Origin: an uncultured Rubrobacteraceae bacterium
GTDB taxonomy: Bacteria; Actinomycetota; Rubrobacteria; Rubrobacterales; Rubrobacteraceae
Assembly: GCA_902806105.1 (NCBI GenBank)
Contig: CADCVI010000001.1
Span: 1-18,699, forward strand
Direction: 5' to 3'
Length of the DNA stretch: 18,699 nt
In this document: in pieces, positions 1 through 6,382 of the stretch
Position numbering within the stretch: position 1 is the first letter of the stretch
Layout of the letters: each line of letters starts with the position of its first letter
Translations under genes and position numbers: made by a program
Notes under the pieces: model-generated
What the model was told of the DNA's origin: nothing
Database searches by the model: none
Seen by the model: the letters and a program-made list of their open reading frames with translations, nothing else

Positions 1-644
1 GTGTGCCCCGGTCTCCGCACCAAAGCTACCCGGAAGGCCCGGGAGGCGCAAGGGCGGTTCCCGGCGCACCCTCCTAGCGCGAGAGGAGCCTCCGCCCGAG
101 CAGCGCGGCACCTACGACGACGACGGGGACGGCGACGGCGGCGCGGCCCGCGTTGCGGCGCCCTCCCCAACGATCGCTGCGCCGCGCCGGGAGGAGTCTT
201 GGCCCAGTTTATCGCCCCCTCGCCAAGACCGGGGAGCGTCGCCGAGGCGAGCGCCGGGGTGACCTCCCGCCCGAGCCCCGCGCTGTCCGCCAGGCCCAGA
301 GCGCTCACCCGGGAGGGGTGGGAGAGTGCGAGACGCAGGGCCACGAGGCCGCCGAGAGAGTTCCCGACGACGGCGGCGCGTTCGATCCCCACGGCATCCA
401 GAAACTCCGCCACGAACCCGGCCAGGGAAGACGGCGAAAATCCCGCGTGGTCCCTCCCCCGTTCGGGCCGCAGCAGATCCGGGGCGTACACGGAGCGTCC
501 GCGCGCCAGGGCAGGCATCGCACGGTTCCATTCCAGGGAACTCGTCCCTACCCCGTGCAGCAGGACGAGCGGCGGCCCCTCCCCCGCCGTCATGTAGCGC
601 GTGGAAGACCCGCCGACCCGCACGCTACGTTCTTCGACAGTCAT
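1..644 (-). pseudogene. alpha/beta hydrolase, N-terminal half, probably frameshifted or truncated; runs off the left edge
   Basis: Reading minus from the ATG at 644 gives a typical alpha/beta hydrolase start. An oxyanion-hole HG motif (LLHGVGTSSLEWN) lies at about residues 28-40, and the nucleophile elbow GNSLGG, with Ser as nucleophile, at about residues 94-99. Family-like sequence continues to about residue 150 (INWAKTPPGAAQRSL). From about base 200 downward this frame turns into an arginine-rich run with no family resemblance. The family usually has 270-310 residues, with a catalytic Asp and His in the missing half. In another frame the same DNA (about 160-74) reads as a hydrophobic Val/Ala/Leu segment followed by basic residues and a TAG at 76-74, so a frame change or a junction with another gene is likely. 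There is no Shine-Dalgarno; a TATAGC box lies 6 bases before the ATG. The substrate is unknown. Family assignment is firm, the pseudogene call moderate. Confidence 0.6.
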
Positions 645-650
645 GTTCGA

Positions 651-656
651 GCTATA
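651..656 (-). promoter_or_regulatory. -10 box of the hydrolase gene, leaderless type
   Basis: TATAGC on the minus strand lies exactly 6 bases before the ATG at 644. No purine-rich ribosome site lies between them. This spacing would put the transcript start at or next to the start codon. No convincing -35 box is seen. Confidence 0.4.
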
Positions 657-664
657 CCCCCCGC

Positions 665-697
665 GAACCCCGCCGAGCGTCGGCGCGTTCGGGGTTC
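665..697 (-). terminator. hairpin downstream of the thiolase gene
   Basis: An 8-bp perfect outer stem (GAACCCCG at 665-672 with CGGGGTTC at 690-697) encloses a second 4-bp stem (CCGA/TCGG, loop GCG) and a 6-base bulge. It lies 90 bases past the thiolase stop and just before the hydrolase -10 box. No U-tract follows on the minus strand, so termination is inferred from position and structure alone. Confidence 0.4.
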
Positions 698-786
698 TGT
701 CGTCAACTGGTCAGGTTCGGTGTCGCCGGCGCGAAGGCGCAGGGCCGTGGTCCCGCATACGGCATGGGGGTCCTTACCCCTACGAA

Positions 787-1962
787 CTAGACCTCTACCA
801 GCACGGCGTCGCCCTGTCCGCCACCGGAGCAGATCGTGGCGAGGCCCCTGCCGCCTCCCCTGCGCCTCAGCTCGTACATCAGCGTCATCAGGATGCGGGC
901 GCCGGAGGCCCCGATCGGGTGCCCGAGAGCGATCGCCCCGCCGTTGACGTTCGTGATCTCCCCGGAGACGCCCAGTATCCTGGTGGAGTTGATGGCCGTC
1001 ACGGCGAACGCCTCGTTCACCTCCACGAGGTCCAGGTCCCCGGCGCTCCACCCGGCCTTCTCCAGCGCGAGCCTCCCGGCGTTGCCGGAGACGGTGTGCA
1101 GCCTCGACGGCTCCTCCGCAACCTTCGCGTGCGCCACGATCTCTCCCAGGGGTTCGAGCCCGCGCCTGCGCGCATAATCCTCGCTCGCGAGCACCAGCGC
1201 CCCCGCCCCATCCGACACGCCGGGCGCGTTGCCGGCGGTTACCGTCCCCCCCTCGTCGAGAGGTTCGAGGGAGGCAAGTCTCTCCAGGGTAGTACCCGGA
1301 CGTATGGGCTCGTCACGGTCCACGTAGTTCACAGCACCCTTTCGACCGGGCACCTTCACCCCGACGATCTCCTCCGAGAGGCGGCCTTCCTCCGTGGCCG
1401 CAGCGGCCCTCGCGTGGCTGCGGCAGCTCCACTCGTCCTGCTCTATCCGGGAGATGCCAGCGTCCTCCGCCCCGTCGGAGCCGAAGCGGACCATGTTCAC
1501 GCCCTCGAAGGCGTCGAGGAGGCCGTCGTGCACCATCGCATCGAGAGCCTGAGAATTACCCATCCTCGCGCCCCAGCGGGCGTCGGGCAGGAGGTATGGG
1601 GCGCCCGACATGCTCTCCATCCCGCCCGCCAGGACCACCTCGTAGTCGCCCGCCCGGATCATGGTCTCCGCCAGCGTCGCGCTCCTCAGGCCCGAGGCGC
1701 AGACCTGGTTCAACGTCTCCGTCGTCAGGGAGAACGGGAGGCCCGCGTGAGAGTTCGCCTGGCGAGAGGGGATCTGGCCGACCCCTGCCTGCAGCACGAT
1801 CCCGAAGACCGAGTGGCCTAGCTCCCCGTCCTCGATCCCGGCGCTGTCTATCGCGCCGCGTATCGCCGCCCCGCCTAGCTCGGGCGCGCTCAGCGCACGG
1901 AGAGCCCCGCCGAACCTCCCGAACGGCGTCCGGGCCGCCCCCAGAACCACTACGCGCCCCAC
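787..1962 (-). CDS. thiolase (acetyl-CoA C-acyltransferase type)
   Basis: A 391-residue protein of full thiolase length. The family forms or cleaves the beta-ketoacyl-CoA carbon-carbon bond, either as the last step of beta-oxidation or as acetoacetyl-CoA synthesis. The nucleophilic Cys88 sits in NQVCASGL, NEAF is at 316-319, the catalytic His348 is in GGAIALGHPIG (341-351), and the second Cys378 is in CSGGGQGDA. All catalytic residues are present. The start is GTG 1962-1960, with a GGGGAG ribosome site 8 bases upstream. The gene is divergent from an acyl-CoA synthetase, with about 140 bases between the two starts, which supports a role in fatty-acid or short-chain acyl-CoA metabolism. The motifs do not separate biosynthetic from degradative thiolases. 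Confidence 0.95.
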   Translation of the reverse strand: MGRVVVLGAARTPFGRFGGALRALSAPELGGAAIRGAIDSAGIEDGELGHSVFGIVLQAGVGQIPSRQANSHAGLPFSLTTETLNQVCASGLRSATLAETMIRAGDYEVVLAGGMESMSGAPYLLPDARWGARMGNSQALDAMVHDGLLDAFEGVNMVRFGSDGAEDAGISRIEQDEWSCRSHARAAAATEEGRLSEEIVGVKVPGRKGAVNYVDRDEPIRPGTTLERLASLEPLDEGGTVTAGNAPGVSDGAGALVLASEDYARRRGLEPLGEIVAHAKVAEEPSRLHTVSGNAGRLALEKAGWSAGDLDLVEVNEAFAVTAINSTRILGVSGEITNVNGGAIALGHPIGASGARILMTLMYELRRRGGGRGLATICSGGGQGDAVLVEV

Positions 1963-2102
1963 CGTCGTGCCTCCCCTGCCGTCGAGCCTTCACATGCTGA
2001 TCAGACCAGAATTCTACATGACTTCAGGGGCCAGAAACCCGTCATCTAGTAAGATCAGGCACGACATACGCTCGCCTGGGGAAGGGTGAGGGAGGAGGAG
2101 CA

Positions 2103-3710
2103 GTGGCGAACATCGGGGATTACGGGGCCACCTACGCTGGCTTCGACTGGAACACGCCGGAGTATTTCAACTTCGGGCGCGACGTTATCGACGCGTGGGA
2201 GGCCGACCGGCCGGCCATGACCTGGCTTGGAGGGGGTGGAGAGCGCCGCCTGACCTTCGGCGACCTCGCGCGCTCCTCCAACCGCGTCGCCAACGCCTTG
2301 GGGGAGATGGGCGTCGGGCGTGGCGACCGGGTGATGGTCCTCCTCGGCAAGGTACCCGAGTGGCACATCATCCTGGTCGGGCTCCTCAAGCTCGGCGCGA
2401 TCCCCATCCCCTGCGCCCCGCAGCTCCGCTCCGGCGACCTGAAGTTCCGGGCCGAGCACTCGGGGGCCGTCGCCATGATCTCCGGTCCCGAGGGCATCGA
2501 GGAGACGGAGAAGATCCGCGCCGACGTGAGCTCCATGAGCCGCTTCGTCTCCGTGGGGGCCGAGCACGAGGGCTGGGAGCCCTACGAGGACCTAACGCGC
2601 TCGGCCTCCGAGAGCTTCACGGCCGAGGACACCGCCTCGAACGAGGGCGCGTTCCTCCTCTACACCTCCGGCACGACAAAGCACCCGAAGGGCGTGCTGC
2701 ACACCCACGGCTACACCCACGCAAAGAGGATGCAGGCCCGGTACTGGCTCGACCTTCAGGAGGGGGACAGGCTCTGGTGCACCTCCGGGACGGGCTGGGC
2801 GAAGAGCATCTGGAACGTCCTGCTCGGCCCGTGGAGCCTTGGCACCGAGATCTTCGTCCACGAGGGCGGCTTCGACCCCGCCGAGCGCCTCGACCTCATC
2901 CGCCACCACGCCATAACCGTCCTGTGCCAGGCCCCGACCGAGTACCGCCTGCTCGCAAAGACCCCGGAGCTGCGGGAGGCGGACCTCTCGCTGGTGCGGC
3001 ACGCCGTCTCGGCCGGCGAGCCCCTGAACCCGGCGGTCATCGAGCGCTGGAAGGAGCTTCACGGGCTCACGATCTACGACGGCTACGGCCAGACGGAGAA
3101 CACCCTGCTCGTCGGCAACTACCCGGGCCTACAAGTGCGTCCCGGCTCCATGGGCAAGCCCTCCCCCGGCTGCGACGTCAGGATCATCGACCACGAGGGT
3201 GCACCCTGCCCGCCGGGCGAGCCGGGAGACCTCGCCCTCGTCCCGGGCATACCCGTCCTCTTCGAGGAGTACTGGAAGGGAGCCGACGAGACCGCGGCGG
3301 TCTACAAGAACGGCTACTACCTCACGGGCGACCGGGCGACGAGGGACGAGGACGGGTACCTGTGGTTCATGGGCCGCGCCGACGACGTCATCCTCTCGGC
3401 CGGCTACCGCATCGGGCCGTTCGAGGTAGAGAGCGCCCTTATCGAGCATCCGGCGGTGGTGGAGAGCGCCGTCGTCCCCGCCCCGGACGAGGACCGGGGC
3501 TCCGTCGTCAAGGCGTTCGTCGTCCTGGGCTCGGGCTACGAACCGTCCGATGAGCTTGCGAGGGACATACAGGAATTCTGCAAGGGGCAGACAGCGCCGT
3601 ACAAATACCCGCGCAAGCTGGAGTTTATAGACGAGCTTCCGAAGACGACGAGCGGCAAGATCCGCCGCGTCGAGCTCCGCCAGCGCGAAGAAGCACGAGT
3701 GGGAGGATGA
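2103..3710 (+). CDS. AMP-forming acyl-CoA synthetase (acetyl/medium-chain type)
   Basis: A 535-residue member of the ANL superfamily, which activates a carboxylic acid to acyl-AMP and then acyl-CoA. Visible motifs are the P-loop YTSGTTKHPKG (187-197), YGQTE (328-332), the ribose-binding Asp in LTGD (407-410), the hinge GRADDVILSAGYRIGP (424-439), and the C-terminal adenylation lysine K519 in KTTSGK. The overall pattern (CQAPTEYRLL, TSGTGWAKSIW) resembles acetyl-CoA and medium-chain (ACSM-like) synthetases more than long-chain FadD; substrate chain length is inference. The start is GTG 2103, preceded by a GGAGGAG site. The stop overlaps the next gene's start as ATGA, indicating coupled translation. 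The protein has no signal peptide and should be cytoplasmic. Confidence 0.92.
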   Translation: MANIGDYGATYAGFDWNTPEYFNFGRDVIDAWEADRPAMTWLGGGGERRLTFGDLARSSNRVANALGEMGVGRGDRVMVLLGKVPEWHIILVGLLKLGAIPIPCAPQLRSGDLKFRAEHSGAVAMISGPEGIEETEKIRADVSSMSRFVSVGAEHEGWEPYEDLTRSASESFTAEDTASNEGAFLLYTSGTTKHPKGVLHTHGYTHAKRMQARYWLDLQEGDRLWCTSGTGWAKSIWNVLLGPWSLGTEIFVHEGGFDPAERLDLIRHHAITVLCQAPTEYRLLAKTPELREADLSLVRHAVSAGEPLNPAVIERWKELHGLTIYDGYGQTENTLLVGNYPGLQVRPGSMGKPSPGCDVRIIDHEGAPCPPGEPGDLALVPGIPVLFEEYWKGADETAAVYKNGYYLTGDRATRDEDGYLWFMGRADDVILSAGYRIGPFEVESALIEHPAVVESAVVPAPDEDRGSVVKAFVVLGSGYEPSDELARDIQEFCKGQTAPYKYPRKLEFIDELPKTTSGKIRRVELRQREEARVGG

Positions 3711-4054
3711 CGGACCTCGCCTCAGAGGAGTTCTGCTACCTGACCACCACGGGCAGGGTAACGGGCAGCCCGCACGAGATAGAGATCTGGTTCGCCCTCC
3801 GGGGCTCGACCCTCTACATGCTCTCCGGCGGCGGGGACCGCGCGGACTGGGTCAGGAACCTCCGCCGCGACCCGCGGGCCACGGTCCGCGTGGACGGAGA
3901 AACCTTTGTAGGCCGCGCCCGCGAGCCCGCCGACGAAGAGGAGGACGAGCTCGCGCGCCGGCTCCTCGTCGAGAAGTACGAACGGTCCCCCGGCAGCCTC
4001 GCAAACTGGCGCCGGAGCGCCCTGCCGATCGCCGTGGACCTCGACCGGGGGTGA
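3707..4054 (+). CDS. small split-barrel reductase, deazaflavin-dependent nitroreductase-like
   Basis: A 115-residue protein resembling the PNPOx-like, deazaflavin-dependent nitroreductase family. Members bind F420 or a flavin and reduce quinones, nitro compounds or other small molecules. Family-like features are YLTTTGRVTGSPHEIEIWF near the N-terminus (11-29), LYMLSGGGDRADWVRNL (36-52) and DPRATVRV (55-62), followed by a helical stretch and a WRRSALPIAVDL ending. No signal peptide or membrane segment is seen. It overlaps the upstream acyl-CoA synthetase by 4 bases (ATGA), so the two are very probably one operon. The link could mean reduction of an acid-derived substrate, but nothing in the sequence fixes this. 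The cofactor is not established. Confidence 0.8.
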   Translation: MTDLASEEFCYLTTTGRVTGSPHEIEIWFALRGSTLYMLSGGGDRADWVRNLRRDPRATVRVDGETFVGRAREPADEEEDELARRLLVEKYERSPGSLANWRRSALPIAVDLDRG

Positions 4055-4113
4055 GCGCAGCCTCGCGAGGCATCAGCGTGGGGGACCGTGCATCGGGGAC
4101 CGGCGCCGGGCCG

Positions 4114-4119
4114 TAGACT
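4114..4119 (+). promoter_or_regulatory. -10 box of the DUF2256 gene, leaderless type
   Basis: TAGACT lies 7 bases before the GTG at 4127. No Shine-Dalgarno is seen in that gap or just upstream. No clear -35 box is visible. Confidence 0.35.
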
Positions 4120-4126
4120 GGTCCGT

Positions 4127-4288
4127 GTGAGAGGGAAAAAGAAGCAGGATCTACCGGAGAAGACCTGTCCCGTCTGCGGCCGGCCCTTCAGCTGGCGCAA
4201 AAAGTGGGAGCGGAGCTGGGAATCGGTGGTTTATTGCAGCGACCGCTGCCGTTCGCGGGCGAAGGCGGCGAGGCGCGGGGACGGTTAG
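4127..4288 (+). CDS. DUF2256-type small zinc-ribbon protein
   Basis: A protein of about 53 residues with [15 protein letters not shown] near the N-terminus and [12 protein letters not shown] near the C-terminus. The four cysteines form C-x2-C ... C-x3-C, which suggests one bound zinc. Length and spacing match the DUF2256 family, whose function is not established. I placed the start at GTG 4127 rather than the upstream in-frame GTG at 4088, because known members begin only a few basic residues before the first cysteine pair and a TAGACT box lies 7 bases upstream. The extra N-terminal residues from 4088 look unrelated. Its TAG shares bases with the stop of the convergent binding-protein gene (TTAG at 4285-4288). 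Confidence 0.8.
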   Translation: MRGKKKQDLPEKTCPVCGRPFSWRKKWERSWESVVYCSDRCRSRAKAARRGDG

Positions 4289-5040
4289 AGAATGCCGAGG
4301 AGGGCCGAAAGCTGGCCGAGGCTCCCCGCCATCCTCGGGCCGTACCAGGTGAGCAGCTTCCCGTCGACGAGGTAGATCCGGTCCTCCCGCGCCGCCGGGA
4401 TGTCCAGCGCGTAAAACTCCGCCAGGTCCTCGGCCGAGAACGGGTAGGGCTCATCCGGCAGGAGGACTACCTCGGGCTGGAAGGCCTCGATCTCCCCCAA
4501 AGAGACGATCGGGTATCTGGTACGCCCCCCGCAGACGTTCTCGCCGCCCGAGACCTCGACCACGTCGTGGACGTAGGTGTCCGACCCCACGCCCATGTAC
4601 GGAGCCTTCCAGATGGGCACGAAGAGGCGCGGCCTCCTCGCCGGCCTCCTCGTGCACAACCCCTCGTAGACGCGTTGGATCGGCCCTATAACCGCGTCTG
4701 CCCGCGGCGCCCCGACGAGCCCGGCCAGGTCGTGGAGCATCACCAGGGCATCCGCCACGGTCTCCGGCGCCCCCAGAAAGACCGGGACACCCGCCGTCCG
4801 CAGCGCCTCGATGCTCTCCCGCGCGTTCTCCTCCCTCACCGCGACCACGAGGTCCGGCTCGAGATCCAGGACCCGCCCGACGTCGACCTTCTTCGTCCCC
4901 CCGACCTTCTCCACCCTGCAGACGCGCTGCGGCGGCTGCGTGCAGTACCGCGTCCGCCCGACCACCCTCTCCCCCACCCCGAACGCGAACAAAGCCTCCG
5001 TAAGGCTGGGTACCAGGCTGACTATCCTCTGCGGCGCCAC
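4285..5040 (-). CDS. BtuF/TroA-like helical-backbone binding protein without signal peptide
   Basis: About 251 residues. The protein opens with [18 protein letters not shown], the classic start of BtuF-like (cobalamin/iron-complex) periplasmic binding proteins, followed by VVGRTRYC, a [20 protein letters not shown] segment and [14 protein letters not shown] second lobe contains [14 protein letters not shown] and the [20 protein letters not shown] region. No secretion signal precedes the domain, even from the longer start at 5097, so the product is probably cytoplasmic. That is unusual for a transport receptor, although similar orphan proteins are known. No permease or ATPase gene is nearby. 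I prefer GTG 5040 because it starts right at the family's first strand and a TATGCT box sits exactly 6 bases upstream. The ligand is unknown. Confidence 0.8.
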   Translation of the reverse strand: MAPQRIVSLVPSLTEALFAFGVGERVVGRTRYCTQPPQRVCRVEKVGGTKKVDVGRVLDLEPDLVVAVREENARESIEALRTAGVPVFLGAPETVADALVMLHDLAGLVGAPRADAVIGPIQRVYEGLCTRRPARRPRLFVPIWKAPYMGVGSDTYVHDVVEVSGGENVCGGRTRYPIVSLGEIEAFQPEVVLLPDEPYPFSAEDLAEFYALDIPAAREDRIYLVDGKLLTWYGPRMAGSLGQLSALLGIL

Positions 5041-5046
5041 CCACAG

Positions 5047-5052
5047 AGCATA
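5047..5052 (-). promoter_or_regulatory. -10 box of the BtuF-like gene, leaderless type
   Basis: TATGCT on the minus strand lies exactly 6 bases before the GTG at 5040. If it is used, the longer reading frame from 5097 is not translated and the mRNA begins at the start codon. Confidence 0.4.
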
Positions 5053-5160
5053 CTCCGATGACCACGCTACCGTCGCCACAGGGGCCCGCTCCCGCACCAG
5101 ACTCCGGAAGAAGGAGAACTTCCCCCAACACCAGGTCCCCCCATGGGCGGCGGTCCCGGC

Positions 5161-5197
5161 GTTATCGTAACGTTCGTCATGTGTAACCTCTTTGTTA
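5161..5197. promoter_or_regulatory. AT-richer segment with GTTA/TAAC half-sites
   Basis: Within the 5053-5304 intergenic region this is the most AT-rich stretch. It contains the palindrome GTTATCGTAAC (5161-5171) and then another TAAC and GTTA pair spaced by CTCTTT. It could be an operator or promoter region for the surface-protein gene to the right. No -35/-10 pair with good spacing could be fixed. Confidence 0.25.
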
Positions 5198-5240
5198 TGC
5201 TGATCGTCTAGTATTCCTCGACCAGGAGTTATCCCGGACG

Positions 5241-5262
5241 CGGGGCTTCCCCCTTTGCCCCG
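5241..5262 (+). other. hairpin in the leader of the first LPXTG gene
   Basis: CGGGGC (5241-5246) pairs with GCCCCG (5257-5262) around a 10-base pyrimidine-rich loop, about 30 bases before the ribosome site. It may be a leader structure; no known riboswitch consensus was recognised. Confidence 0.25.
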
Positions 5263-5304
5263 GGACGCCCCTGACGGGTTCTCAAGGTGTCAAAGGAGAC
5301 GGTG

Positions 5305-6216
5305 ATGGTGAACAGGTTGGCGGTCTTGGCGGGGGCGCTGGCGTTGCTGGTCTTCGGGATCGGGCTCCCGTCGGCGCAGGCGCAGACGGCGCAGTACGGG
5401 GGCGGGGAGGCCTCGGCGACGGGCTACCTCTCGCCGGTCTCCCCTCCGGGCTCCTACAGTCACCTGCTGAACGACGAGGCTACGGGGCAGCAGTACCTCG
5501 TCAGGAGCGGGGCGGTGGACCTTGGGGCCTACGACGACGGCCAGAGGATCACCATCAGCGGCACGCTGGTCTCCGAGGGCGCAGAGACCATCCTCGAGGT
5601 GACAAGCCTCGAGGAGCCCCAGGAGCCCGGACAGTCGGGCGAAGCCGCCACGCTCTCCTTCGAACTCCTGGTCGAGGGCGAGCCCCCGGCGGACGCTACA
5701 TTCTTTGGCAACATACAAACCGGCGAGGGTGGCCCGGGTATCTTCGTGCCGCTCGCGGACCCGGACGGCGACGGGATCTACACCGGCGCCACGACCATAG
5801 ACGACAGGTTCCCGCCGGGGCTCAGGCCGCTGCCGCCGGACGCGGAGCCGCTGGCCTTCCCGATCCGCATAGTGCAGGGTACCGGCACGAACCCCGCCGC
5901 CGCGACCGAGGCCCCTGGAGAGCCGATCAGCACCCTCAAGGACTTCGGCACGGTCCCGCTTGAGCAGGAGAACACGTTCTCGGCGAGCTTCGCCTTCGAG
6001 GGCGGCGAGAACGATCCCGCAGCGGGAGAAGACCTCAACGAGGACGGCTCCGTGGACGAGGCCGACGGCGAGCTCGCCGCCCGGACCAGCGACGCCGCCG
6101 CCGATTCTGACCCAGAAGAACGCGAGCTCCCCAACACCGGCGGCATGGTCCTCCCGCTCCTGGCGGCCGCGCTGCTCGTGGGCGCGGGTGTACTGGTCCG
6201 TCGCACGCTGCGCTGA
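5305..6216 (+). CDS. secreted LPXTG surface protein, domain order A-B with EF-hand-like loop
   Basis: A 303-residue protein from ATG 5305, chosen because AAAGGAG (5292-5298) sits 6 bases upstream; an in-frame GTG at 5287 lies before the ribosome site. A signal peptide occupies residues 1-26 and probably ends after AQA. Domain A (about 38-103, beta-rich and possibly OB-like) is followed by domain B (about 116-231, starting LSFELLVEGEPPADATFFG and containing DPDGDGIYTG). A calcium-type loop DLNEDGSVDEAD covers 243-254. The C-terminus has the sortase signal LPNTG (275-279), a hydrophobic segment and an RRTLR tail. The product should be covalently attached to the cell wall. Its function is not recognised. 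It is the paralog of the next gene, and a strong terminator separates the two. Confidence 0.88.
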   Translation: MVNRLAVLAGALALLVFGIGLPSAQAQTAQYGGGEASATGYLSPVSPPGSYSHLLNDEATGQQYLVRSGAVDLGAYDDGQRITISGTLVSEGAETILEVTSLEEPQEPGQSGEAATLSFELLVEGEPPADATFFGNIQTGEGGPGIFVPLADPDGDGIYTGATTIDDRFPPGLRPLPPDAEPLAFPIRIVQGTGTNPAAATEAPGEPISTLKDFGTVPLEQENTFSASFAFEGGENDPAAGEDLNEDGSVDEADGELAARTSDAAADSDPEERELPNTGGMVLPLLAAALLVGAGVLVRRTLR

Positions 6217-6231
6217 CCCCCCGCCACGATG

Positions 6232-6261
6232 AAGGGGCCGGCCCCGCGAGGCCGGCCCCTT
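6232..6261 (+). terminator. strong hairpin terminator between the two LPXTG genes
   Basis: A 12-bp perfect stem, AAGGGGCCGGCC (6232-6243) with GGCCGGCCCCTT (6250-6261), and a 6-base loop CCGCGA, 15 bases after the stop codon. The following bases are not a long T-run, as is common in high-GC genomes. It should separate transcription of the two surface-protein genes. Confidence 0.8.
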
Positions 6262-6382
6262 CGCTCTCCGTCCGGGGACGATCCGCGAATATATGCCATA
6301 GAATGTGAGGACCGCGGGAGGCTCGCACGAGACATCTGCGGTGCTTGGCGTGGGCTTCGAGGTTTTGTAAGGAGAAACTGTT

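Noticed and set aside
1..947. Long plus-strand open frames over the hydrolase region
   Set aside because: They are Arg/Pro-rich, have no ribosome site or family motif, and lie antisense to the clear hydrolase frame.
5053..5304. Cobalamin riboswitch near the BtuF-like gene
   Set aside because: No B12-box-like core was seen, and the gene's -10 box sits 6 bases from its start, leaving no leader.
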